A stretch of DNA of 64,000 bases from contig JBAQYF010000004.1 in assembly GCA_049299895.1 (NCBI GenBank), forward strand, positions 1 to 64,000, read 5' to 3'. Shown piece by piece: positions 57,679-64,000 of the stretch; position 1 is the stretch's first letter; the number at the start of each line of letters is the position of its first letter. The notes beneath the pieces are model-generated. The model saw only the letters and a list, made by a program, of their open reading frames with translations. It was not told the origin of the DNA and did not search any database. The DNA is from CAIYYO01 sp049299895 (GTDB taxonomy: Archaea; Altiarchaeota; Altiarchaeia; IMC4; QMZM01). Position numbers and translations under genes: made by a program.

Positions 57679-58602
57679 CTAGTTGCAATCCAGGCTCTTA
57701 TTTATCGTTCTCACGTTCTCCTGCATTAAAGAGAGGTAATTTTCACCTCTCTGCTCCTCCTCGGCAGTCATCCCGTGAACTGTATTGAAGACAGCGACTA
57801 CACCATGTATTTCGTCTGCAATAGATTGTGCGACTTTGGGATTATAAAGCCTCTCGGTGAATACGACCGTGATATTTTCCGCTTTAGCCTGATCGATGAT
57901 GGCTGCGACCACTGCAGGCGTCGGTTCGCCTTCGGCGTTCACGCCTTCTATCGGAACCTGGGTGCACCCGTATTCTTTGCAAAAGTATGCCAGGGTCGCG
58001 TGGGTTATTAAAATGTCCTTCTTCTTGCAAGCAGGCATTAACGCCCGGAATTGCGCATCCAGCACTTCAAGTTTCTGGATATATGCTGCTGCATTGCTTT
58101 CATAATATTCTTTTCCTGCAGGATCGGCCTGGATGAATGCGTCTCTAATCGCAGCAACCTGCTTTCCGGCGAGGGCCGGGTCAAGCCACAAGTGGGGGTC
58201 GTTTCCCGGCATGTCTGCATCCATGGATGCGACAAGAGGTATGCCCTTGCTCGTATCGATAACGGCCAATTGCTTGTTGTCCAGGCTGGCTACCAGTTTC
58301 GGAGCCCAGGAATCCTCTATGACGCCGTTTAGAATGAGCACCTGCGCGCCGTTAAGGGCCAGTATGTCGGAGGTTGTCGGCTCATATTCATGCGGCTCCA
58401 CGCCGACAGGTATGAGGCTTGTGACCTCGATACGCTCGCCTCCGACGTTCCTGGCGAAATCGTACATCGGATAGAAGCTTGCAATTACCCTCAATTTTCC
58501 CTGCTGCAATCCTTCCTGCGGCTCATTGTTGTTAATGCATCCTGGAAAAGACACTACCAAAAATAGTAAAACCATCCCGAAAAGATATTTATTAATATTC
58601 AT
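57679..58602 (-). CDS. znuA: Metal-binding lipoprotein of the ABC importer (ZnuA-like)
   Basis: 307 residues. Signal peptide with lipobox VVSFPGC (cysteine near residue 22), then the cluster A-I metal-binding protein fold: GVEPHEYEPTTSDI (first His), DPHLWLDPALA (second), ILITHATLAYFCKEYG (third) and VFTERLYNPKVAQSI (Glu/Asp end). There is no His-rich loop of the type in high-affinity Zn ZnuA, so Mn2+ or another metal is possible. ATG 58602 lies 25 nt below a TATA box and just after an inverted repeat (58605-58628), implying metal-dependent repression. Confidence 0.9.
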   Translation of the reverse strand: MNINKYLFGMVLLFLVVSFPGCINNNEPQEGLQQGKLRVIASFYPMYDFARNVGGERIEVTSLIPVGVEPHEYEPTTSDILALNGAQVLILNGVIEDSWAPKLVASLDNKQLAVIDTSKGIPLVASMDADMPGNDPHLWLDPALAGKQVAAIRDAFIQADPAGKEYYESNAAAYIQKLEVLDAQFRALMPACKKKDILITHATLAYFCKEYGCTQVPIEGVNAEGEPTPAVVAAIIDQAKAENITVVFTERLYNPKVAQSIADEIHGVVAVFNTVHGMTAEEEQRGENYLSLMQENVRTINKSLDCN

Positions 58603-58604
58603 GG

Positions 58605-58634
58605 AAATATTAATAGTTAATAATATTTATAAAT
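58605..58634. promoter_or_regulatory. Candidate metal-regulator operator between TATA box and znuA
   Basis: Inverted arms AAATATTA (58605-58612) and TAATATTT (58621-58628) with an 8-bp spacer lie between a TATA box (TTTATAAAT on the minus strand, about 58623-58634) and the znuA ATG. The NikR-like gene starts 43 nt beyond, divergently. The site could serve both promoters. Confidence 0.65.
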
Positions 58635-58676
58635 AAATTAATAAATTCACCCCGTTTTGAGGGAAAAATTATTAAA

Positions 58677-59060
58677 ATGAGCGTAATTAGTGTCTCCCTG
58701 ACGGAAGAGACAATAGAGGAACTGGACAAAATAGTAGGTTCTGGCGGGTACAGAGGCCGCTCGGACGCAGTGAACGCGGCGATCAACCTGCTTTCCAGGG
58801 AAACCGACCAATACCCCAAAGAAGGAAAGATGTCCGGGATACTCATACTCATCCACAACGAAAAATACGAAGCGGCATTCTCGGAAGCAAGGCACAAATT
58901 CGAAGGCCTGATAAAAACCATGGTCCACAACCAGATAGGCCGCAGAAAATGCCTTGAACTATTCATACTGGAAGGCGAATGCAAGGAAGTGGAAGCCCTG
59001 ATAAAAGCATGCAGGAAAAGCGGCAGAGCAGACTACCTGAAGCTGATAACGACCTGCTAG
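58677..59060 (+). CDS. NikR-like metal-responsive regulator
   Basis: 127 residues: an RHH domain (SVISVSLTEETIEELDKIVG, SDAVNAAINLL) and an ACT-like metal-binding domain. Against NikR's four nickel ligands, His in LILIHNEKYE (H76), His in KTMVHNQI (H87) and Cys in RRKCLE (C95) are kept, while the position of H89 is Gln. This and the location beside a Zn/Mn-type importer suggest a changed metal or geometry. The putative operator lies between the two genes. Complete for the family, which is usually 130-140 residues. Confidence 0.82.
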   Translation: MSVISVSLTEETIEELDKIVGSGGYRGRSDAVNAAINLLSRETDQYPKEGKMSGILILIHNEKYEAAFSEARHKFEGLIKTMVHNQIGRRKCLELFILEGECKEVEALIKACRKSGRADYLKLITTC

Positions 59061-59118
59061 GCGCACAAGCCCGGACCAAACATGCGTAAACGTCGAAACG
59101 CCTCAACTGGGTTAAGCC

Positions 59119-60087
59119 TCATCCCAGGTCGCTACGCATTTGTCTTGCGGCCTCGCACATGTTCCTCAGTTTCTCGTATGCGATCCCCGGGGGCAGCAGT
59201 TTCATCCCGCAGTCGGGGTCTACGTAGACCTGCTTGGGTTCCACTATGTCGAATGAGCGGGCTATGTTCTTTTTTATCTCGCCTACGGTTTCTATCCTGC
59301 TTGTGTGCACGTCGACTACGCCGAACCCGAAGTCCTTCGTGAACCCATATTGTTTGAATATCTCAAGGTCTGCGTAGTTCTTGTTTGCCAGTTCGAAATC
59401 CAACTGGTCTACCGGGAAATCCAGCACCCCCGGATAGATGCGCGAGTAATCCCCGTAGCAGATATGCAGCCCGACGTATGCGTCCACGCCTTTGGTCGCT
59501 ATCTCCAACGAATTCTTTGCCGTCTCTATCTCGTCAGGGTGCGTCGATAACGCCGGATCGTCTATCTGTATATACGTCGCTCCCGCTGCGGAAAGCCGCT
59601 TGAGTTCCTCGTTCATTATCCCGGCGAGCGCGTAGACTGCGTCTTCTTTTGTGTTGTAGTATTCGTTGTAGCTCCAGTCAACGATGGTATACGGACCGGT
59701 TATCGGCACCTTTATTTCGCGGTCGGTCAATGTCTTCAGGAACTTATATTCGTCTACTGCAAGCACGTCTTTGTATCTGAATTCTTCCACTATCGCGGGC
59801 TTTTTGTAATAGTTGTTCCCCCATACCCGCACGTCCCCGTATATCCTGAATCCGCCTATGTGTTCGGCGAAGTATGATGTCATCTCTTCGCGTCTCATCT
59901 CCCCGTCCCAGATTATGTCTACTCCGGCCGTTTCCTGGTCTTTGACGGCCGCTTTAATGGAGTCGCAGTATGCCTGCTCCATCGCGTCCCGCGTTATATG
60001 CCCTTCCGTCCTCTGTTTTGCCAGGTAGTTGAGCCAACGGGGCTTAGGCTGGCTTCCGATGACCGTTGTCGGCAGGAGGCGTTTCAT
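59119..60087 (-). CDS. metE: Core methionine synthase (MetE C-terminal type)
   Basis: 322 residues, a single MetE catalytic barrel as found in archaea. TTVIGSQPKPRWL opens the barrel; the zinc ligands are seen as LHICYGDYSR (His and Cys) and VDPDCGMKLLP (Cys), with the intervening Glu in the barrel. IQIDDPALS is the conserved homocysteine-site motif. Archaeal core MetE proteins take methyl groups from cobalamin or a corrinoid protein rather than folates. It overlaps by 4 nt the paralogue that follows upstream in the operon. Confidence 0.88.
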   Translation of the reverse strand: MKRLLPTTVIGSQPKPRWLNYLAKQRTEGHITRDAMEQAYCDSIKAAVKDQETAGVDIIWDGEMRREEMTSYFAEHIGGFRIYGDVRVWGNNYYKKPAIVEEFRYKDVLAVDEYKFLKTLTDREIKVPITGPYTIVDWSYNEYYNTKEDAVYALAGIMNEELKRLSAAGATYIQIDDPALSTHPDEIETAKNSLEIATKGVDAYVGLHICYGDYSRIYPGVLDFPVDQLDFELANKNYADLEIFKQYGFTKDFGFGVVDVHTSRIETVGEIKKNIARSFDIVEPKQVYVDPDCGMKLLPPGIAYEKLRNMCEAARQMRSDLG

Positions 60088-61040
60088 TTCGCATCCTCCC
60101 GGATTGCGCCGCAGAGAACCGATAGTTTTTCCCCTGCTTTTTGGTATGGAAGATATTCAAGACCCGTATTCGGAGATATAAACAAATCCGGCCCGGTTAG
60201 CGCGGATATTTCCTCTATTTTCTTCCTGACGGATTCCTTCTTTTCCATCCTGGTAGTCCTCCCGTCTACGACGCCCGCCTGCAATATTTTCTTGGGCGCA
60301 TATTCCTTCAGGAGCCTGATGTTTTCAGCATATCCATCGACATAATCTAATCCGATAACGTCGACTGGAAAGTCAAGCATTTCCGGGAATACGTTCCCTG
60401 CGCCTTTGTAGTAAGTCGCGATTATGAATTTTGCACCGACCCCCCGCGTCAGTATGCAGAATGCATCTTTTGCAGCATCAATATCCTCCTTTCCGGCATA
60501 CAGGATCGCAGGCTCGTCTACTTGGATATATTTCGCGCCTGCGGCCGCAAGTTCCTTTGCTTCCCGGTTCATGGCTTTTGCCAGGTCCAGAATAAAATCT
60601 TTTTTATCCTTATAGAAACTGTTTTTGGACAACTGCGCAAGGCTGTAACAGGACAATACCGGCTTGATTCCGGGCGCGTATTTCTTTGCTTCCTTGTATT
60701 CGGATACTACAAGTTCCCCGTTGCGCTCTATCCCGGCTTTTGCTTCCGGCATCCGATAATAGTTATTGTTGTCAAAGTACCTTATCAGGCCGCCCATCTC
60801 GAATCCAGAAAGCCTTGTGCAAAGGTGACAAAGCATATCCTGCCAGAGCAATTGCCCGTCCGTACAAAGCACGATGCCCTCATTTTTCTGGACCGCAAGC
60901 ACCTCTTTAACGGCCCTCCGATACTCCGCATCCATCCCCCCGAGGTACGCTTTCTGCAATCCCTCGCAATTTTTTAGATGCGCCTTAAACCAGTCGGGGC
61001 GCGGATACCCCCCGATCACCGTTGGAATAATGCCTTTCAT
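60084..61040 (-). CDS. MetE paralogue lacking the zinc ligands
   Basis: 318 residues, also a MetE-type barrel (IPTVIGGYPRPDWFK at the start and IQVDEPAILYAG in the middle). Positions equal to the metal ligands are changed: FIIATYYKGAGN where the partner has the HxC, and ISPNTGLEYLP where the partner has DPDCG. It therefore cannot bind the catalytic zinc in the usual way. The pair thus resembles a split full-length MetE, where the N-terminal half is a non-catalytic barrel that helps bind the methyl donor. It is coupled by a 4-nt overlap with the zinc-binding partner. Confidence 0.82.
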   Translation of the reverse strand: MKGIIPTVIGGYPRPDWFKAHLKNCEGLQKAYLGGMDAEYRRAVKEVLAVQKNEGIVLCTDGQLLWQDMLCHLCTRLSGFEMGGLIRYFDNNNYYRMPEAKAGIERNGELVVSEYKEAKKYAPGIKPVLSCYSLAQLSKNSFYKDKKDFILDLAKAMNREAKELAAAGAKYIQVDEPAILYAGKEDIDAAKDAFCILTRGVGAKFIIATYYKGAGNVFPEMLDFPVDVIGLDYVDGYAENIRLLKEYAPKKILQAGVVDGRTTRMEKKESVRKKIEEISALTGPDLFISPNTGLEYLPYQKAGEKLSVLCGAIREDAK

Positions 61041-61061
61041 TTCCAGTCTCTCACAATTGGA

Positions 61062-61757
61062 TCAATGCATCTCCACTCCGAAAAGTTTCGAGACGGAAAA
61101 GTCGAGCCCGTATCTGCGGTTCAGCATCGCTTCAACATTCAACGTAACGTACTTCAGCGCGTAGTAGCTTGCCGCGATCCCCAGGCCGAAAGTAAGCCGC
61201 TCGAAAACCGCCTGAAAGAACGCAGCCTGCCACGCGGCCGCGGGAATGTCCAACGCATACAGGTACAGTACCGAACCGACCGAGTGGTCGACAAACGCCG
61301 CGCCGATCCCGTCAAGTACCGGACCGATCCTTGCTCCGTGCATGTAATGGATCGCTGCCGGGACAAGCCAGAGCAATGCGAAATACCATACCTGCGAACC
61401 GACGGGGTGCAGCCAGAACGCGATCATGCAGGCTGCGGGGATGGCGAGGACGCGAACGTTCCTGCGCCCGAAATACAGTGACGCGCACGCCAGGGGAAGT
61501 CCCATCGACACGAGGATGAGGAGAAACGCCCGATTCAACGACGCCCCGTTTACCAGCGCGTATGAGGTATTCGTCAAAAGAATGATCGGGAACGCAGCAT
61601 AGCCGATGATGCCGGAAACCGCCGGCGCGAATGCCGCCGCTGCCGGGAAAGACGCCCCGGCTACGCCGATTATCCGTATCAGGTCATATTTCAACAGGAT
61701 AAATTCCAGCAGGACAAACAAGCCCGCAATGAAAAATTTCGCATATTTCGCATTCAT
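61062..61757 (-). CDS. Membrane protein in the methionine synthase operon
   Basis: 231 residues with about six or seven hydrophobic segments. No recognised motif. FPAAAAFAPAVSGIIGYAAF and IPAACMIAFWLHPVGSQVW are glycine- and alanine-rich helices, and the C-terminal 50 residues include ERLTFGLGIAASYYALKYV. A Shine-Dalgarno GAGGTG lies just upstream of the ATG, unlike most genes here. It is first in the operon with the two MetE proteins. I infer a transporter, perhaps for a precursor such as homocysteine or a corrinoid; there is no direct evidence. Confidence 0.6.
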   Translation of the reverse strand: MNAKYAKFFIAGLFVLLEFILLKYDLIRIIGVAGASFPAAAAFAPAVSGIIGYAAFPIILLTNTSYALVNGASLNRAFLLILVSMGLPLACASLYFGRRNVRVLAIPAACMIAFWLHPVGSQVWYFALLWLVPAAIHYMHGARIGPVLDGIGAAFVDHSVGSVLYLYALDIPAAAWQAAFFQAVFERLTFGLGIAASYYALKYVTLNVEAMLNRRYGLDFSVSKLFGVEMH

Positions 61758-61831
61758 TCTCGCACCTCAATCATATCCGAGGTTATTGATGTGCGAGCCG
61801 GGCAATATAAATATAACCTTTTGGATAATAA

Positions 61832-61853
61832 TTATTGCCATTAATGGCAATAA
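61832..61853. promoter_or_regulatory. 22-bp perfect palindrome (ArsR-family operator candidate)
   Basis: TTATTGCCATT and its exact complement AATGGCAATAA form a perfect 22-bp palindrome 7 nt before the regulator ATG (61861). Just beyond it, towards the MetE operon, lie AT-rich TATA-like stretches (ATATAAATATAACC) at 61805-61818. It is in the right place to control both divergent promoters. Confidence 0.75.
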
Positions 61854-61860
61854 GATAGAA

Positions 61861-62370
61861 ATGTCCTCGCTATTTATGATCCTCGGAAACGAGAAAAGGA
61901 GAAAGATACTCAAACTCGTAAGAAAACACGAAATGCACATATCCGGGATCGCAAGAGAACTGGGTTTATCGGTGCCGGTCACCTTCAAGCACATAAAAAA
62001 ACTCGAAGAAGCAAACCTTGTTACAAGACATACTATGGGCAATACGCACGTTGTCCGGATCCAGGAAAACTGGGGAGAAAAATTAAACAGCATCTGGATG
62101 CTCCTCGACGAGCCGTTGATACTGAAAACAAATAAGGGGACGACCCTTTCGGATATCCTGAAAACCATACCCGGGATAGACATCAAAAAAACAAGCCGCG
62201 GGGAGTACATACACGCCATCGACGGCAAGGAAGGATACTTCGTCTACGAGATAAACGGGGAACTCGTAGACAGGCCGATAAACGCATGCGAGATCACAAA
62301 AAACTCGGAAGTGGAGATAAAGAGGCTGATACCTGCATACGACAAAAAGATAAGGATCGACGTGGGGTAA
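61861..62370 (+). CDS. ArsR-type HTH regulator with DUF4430-like ligand domain
   Basis: 169 residues. The first 75 are an ArsR-type winged helix: FMILGNEKRRKILKLVRKHE, then ISGIARELGLSVPVTFKHIK (recognition) and TRHTMGNTHVV. The C-terminal ~65 residues (GEYIHAIDGKEGYFVYEING and then ELVDRPINACEITKNSEVEI) follow the beta-grasp pattern of DUF4430, the small domain at the end of transcobalamin. No metal-cysteine site of ArsR/SmtB is visible. It lies divergent from the methionine synthase operon with a 22-bp palindrome between, so it probably controls that operon in response to a small molecule, possibly a corrinoid (inferred). Confidence 0.75.
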   Translation: MSSLFMILGNEKRRKILKLVRKHEMHISGIARELGLSVPVTFKHIKKLEEANLVTRHTMGNTHVVRIQENWGEKLNSIWMLLDEPLILKTNKGTTLSDILKTIPGIDIKKTSRGEYIHAIDGKEGYFVYEINGELVDRPINACEITKNSEVEIKRLIPAYDKKIRIDVG

Positions 62371-62388
62371 ACGATGAAGCGTTCGGAA

Positions 62389-62724
62389 TCATCTACTCTT
62401 TCCGCATTCGTGTTTCCCCGTGGCGCAGTATTCCTTGAAGTGCGTCAGCCATTTTGGGTAGTCCGGCGCCGTTTCCACGAATTCGACGAATTTGCCTAGT
62501 TGCTCGACCGTCTCGGGATGCAGTATGTGCTCCGTCTTGCAGGCGTCTTCCGCCGCCACTTTGTCAGATACCAGGACGATCCCCAGGAGTTTTGTCAGGG
62601 TCACCGGGACGTATGGTTCGTAGCGTATCAGGCCGTTGTCTTTCAGTTTGTGAAGCATCTCGGTTACGGTCGGGAAGCAATCAGCCGGAGTCGCAGCAGT
62701 CTCATTTCTGGTAGGATACGCCAT
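62389..62724 (-). pseudogene. DtxR/MntR-family regulator remnant with deletions
   Basis: 111 residues. TVTEMLHKLKDNGLIRYEPY is the wing-approach of the DtxR HTH and DACKTEHILHPETVEQLG the dimerisation helix, both clear. But the first ~35 residues of the usual HTH are replaced by the unrelated AYPTRNETAATPADCFP, and the ~30 residues between VTLTK and the second metal-binding helix are missing (LLGIVLVSDKVAAED instead). Such changes remove helix 2 and several metal ligands. The reading frame is still open, so it may be a very recent decay product or a repurposed protein. Confidence 0.65.
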
Positions 62725-62775
62725 AAGGGCTTTTTTGGGAGTGGATTTGTAAAGGTAAAGGCACTCAAATAAACC

Positions 62776-63636
62776 TTAATCGAGGGGATTTTTCTTCCAC
62801 CATATCCGGGTATACGTAGTTTCGCCCCTGTGCAAAACGAATCCTCCTTTGTCCGCGATCAGTCTCTTTTCTAGATAAGTCTTAAGGGCGCCCTTCTGCT
62901 CTTTCGTCCGCGCAAGAACGTACGTCCCCATGTTCTCAACTGCCTCGTCGATCGAATCGAAACGCTGCGAGTCGGCTCCGGAAACGGATTCTACGTTCGC
63001 GTATATGCCCATGTCGTAGAGCAAATTGTAGACGTAGTCGGTCTTCGGCCCGGGGACGTATTCTACGCCGTGCAAAAGAGGCCACAGTTCCCCGTAGGTC
63101 CTCTCCCATGCAGGCACGCCTGCGAACCAGAACAGGTAGACGTATTTATCCGCGCAAGAATTCATTTTTTCGAGCGCTGCACGCAGGTCCGCCATGTCAA
63201 GGGAGTATCCGGCGACGACTACGTCGAACCTGCCGATCTCTTCTAGCGAGACGTCCTCCCATTTTTTCCCGACGACTGAAACGTTATCCAAACCCTCTGT
63301 TTTCAGGTTCTTCTCCAGGAGCCGGCGCATCGCATAAGACGGCTCTATCGCCGTTACGCTGCGACACCTCCTCGCCAACGGTATCGACAGCGCCCCGGAC
63401 CCGGAACCGATATCCAGAACGGAGTAACCCGGCCGCAGGTCCAATGCGTCCACTTTGAGCGTTCCATAACGCCAGTCGTCCCGGGAAACGGACGCATCGT
63501 ATCTTTTCGCGATCCCCGGCATCTCCCAGACCTGCGCGCCCCTGTCGCCTGCGAAAGTGGAACGCAGATACGCGCTTTTCCACGCAGCGCCCCAATCGAC
63601 GCACCGGGATCCGACGCAACGGAGAGGTTCTTTCAT
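62776..63636 (-). CDS. SAM-dependent methyltransferase
   Basis: 286 residues from ATG 63636. Motif I VLDIGSGSGALSIPLARR is near residue 68, then VTAIEPSYAMRRLLEKN and FDVVVAGYSLDMADL. The N-terminal lead (RCVDWGAAWKSAYLRSTFAG) and the WW-containing C terminus suit a class I methyltransferase of unknown substrate; similar proteins lie beside MinD-type ATPases in anaerobic archaea. The longer frame to 63909 is an overlap artefact with the gene at the window end. Confidence 0.82.
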   Translation of the reverse strand: MKEPLRCVGSRCVDWGAAWKSAYLRSTFAGDRGAQVWEMPGIAKRYDASVSRDDWRYGTLKVDALDLRPGYSVLDIGSGSGALSIPLARRCRSVTAIEPSYAMRRLLEKNLKTEGLDNVSVVGKKWEDVSLEEIGRFDVVVAGYSLDMADLRAALEKMNSCADKYVYLFWFAGVPAWERTYGELWPLLHGVEYVPGPKTDYVYNLLYDMGIYANVESVSGADSQRFDSIDEAVENMGTYVLARTKEQKGALKTYLEKRLIADKGGFVLHRGETTYTRIWWKKNPLD

Positions 63637-63692
63637 GGATATTATAAGTTTGAATTTCCTCCAGAAAAGCAACAGAAGGTTAAACAGCAGCG

Positions 63693-64000
63693 CTAAACGA
63701 GCAGGGATATCACAACTGCCCATACCCTGCTTATGTCCTCCGCGCACGGGCATCCCTGTTCGTCCGCGGTATTCAGCCGCGCAAGGGCTTCGTAAACGCA
63801 CGGATCGTACCTCACTTTCCCGATCACCGGGATACCGTTCTTCGCGCAGTATTTTTCTATCTCGGACGTCTTCTCTTCCGAGAGGTCGTACTTGTTTATG
63901 AAGACGCACGTTTTGACTCCGAAGTGCTTTGCGACCGAGAGAATCCGTTCCATGTCGTGGAGGCCGGATACCGAGGGCTCGGAAACGATCACCGCGACGT
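63693..64000 (-). CDS. MinD/Mrp-type ATPase, 3' part (runs off the window)
   Basis: Only the last ~102 codons are in the window; the frame continues past base 64000. VIVSEPSVSGLHDMERIL is the switch II region of the P-loop ATPase family that contains an inserted ferredoxin domain, VFINKYDLSEEKTSEIEKYC is the NKxD segment, and IGKVRYDPCVYEALARL the C-terminal part. CPC near the end could hold metal. Without the 5' part, I cannot see the Walker A or ferredoxin motifs. The usual partners are redox or cluster-assembly proteins. Confidence 0.8.
   Translation of the reverse strand, partial: VAVIVSEPSVSGLHDMERILSVAKHFGVKTCVFINKYDLSEEKTSEIEKYCAKNGIPVIGKVRYDPCVYEALARLNTADEQGCPCAEDISRVWAVVISLLV

Overview
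The window is archaeal. The main evidence is a digeranylgeranylglycerophospholipid reductase, an archaellin with a class III signal peptide, tRNA genes with introns at the canonical 37/38 site, a tRNA-Tyr with the archaeal C1:G72 pair, core (split-type) methionine synthases, an indolepyruvate:ferredoxin oxidoreductase, and many starts that lie about 25 nt below a TATA box with no Shine-Dalgarno. Ferredoxin-type enzymes, DUF362 and aryl-CoA metabolism suggest an anaerobe. I cannot fix the lineage from sequence reading alone; a euryarchaeal or DPANN-like uncultivated group is possible. Gene decay is frequent: at least nine loci are broken by frameshifts, stops or deletions.

Layout. 0-7.3 kb: ilvE, a Kup K+ transporter, dihydroorotase, a GyrI-like protein, and a DUF362 ferredoxin protein coupled to a short LarC. 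7.3-13.4 kb: archaellin, geranylgeranyl reductase, a frameshifted VIT1/CCC1 protein, a decayed AbrB-arsM pair, a second GyrI-like protein. 12.7-15.8 kb: an ABC-2 exporter whose two halves are separated by an opposite-strand GNAT/DUF2156 pair. 15.9-20.2 kb: two exported rhodanese proteins, a duplicated 57-residue gene next to a GNAT acetyltransferase, three tRNA genes (Met, Tyr, Asp), and two related hairpin-array insertions at tRNA 3' ends. 20-30 kb: a PD-(D/E)XK-like protein, two PIN toxin/antitoxin pairs, a glycosyltransferase, a small HTH/membrane operon, a flavin reductase broken by a duplication, and paaK-ACT. 30-36 kb: SOUL protein, amidohydrolase, YhfC protease, iorA-iorB-aminotransferase. 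With paaK-ACT this could interconvert aryl acids, aryl-CoA, arylpyruvates and aromatic amino acids.

36.0-39.9 kb is the most interesting part. Two AT-rich archaeal-type P-loop ATPase genes, the second a STAND-like ATPase-wHTH-TPR protein, sit behind a symmetric promoter/operator. They are flanked by a 68-bp direct repeat (64/68 identical) of the 3' end of the HisC-like gene. This looks like a cargo insertion into a protein gene that preserves the gene end, and it may be an undescribed defence or regulatory system.

40-54 kb is an osmotic and ion homeostasis island: two monovalent cation antiporters, MscS, OtsA-OtsB trehalose synthesis, ClC, a Ca2+/cation exchanger and an SSS symporter with its small partner. 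In its middle a P-type H+-ATPase and TreT have collapsed into one fused pseudogene. 54-64 kb: an ABC-ATPase/HypB-like GTPase pair, a Zn/Mn-type ABC importer with a divergent NikR-like regulator, paired core MetE proteins with a membrane protein and a divergent ArsR-DUF4430 regulator, a DtxR remnant, a methyltransferase, and a MinD-type ATPase cut by the window end.

A recurring theme is inserted DNA flanked by long direct copies of the target: tRNA-Met, tRNA-Asp, the ACT gene start, the flavin reductase 3' part and the hisC end. At three of these sites the insert is a string of perfect GC-rich hairpins with shared sequence, which I take to be a family of small palindromic elements.
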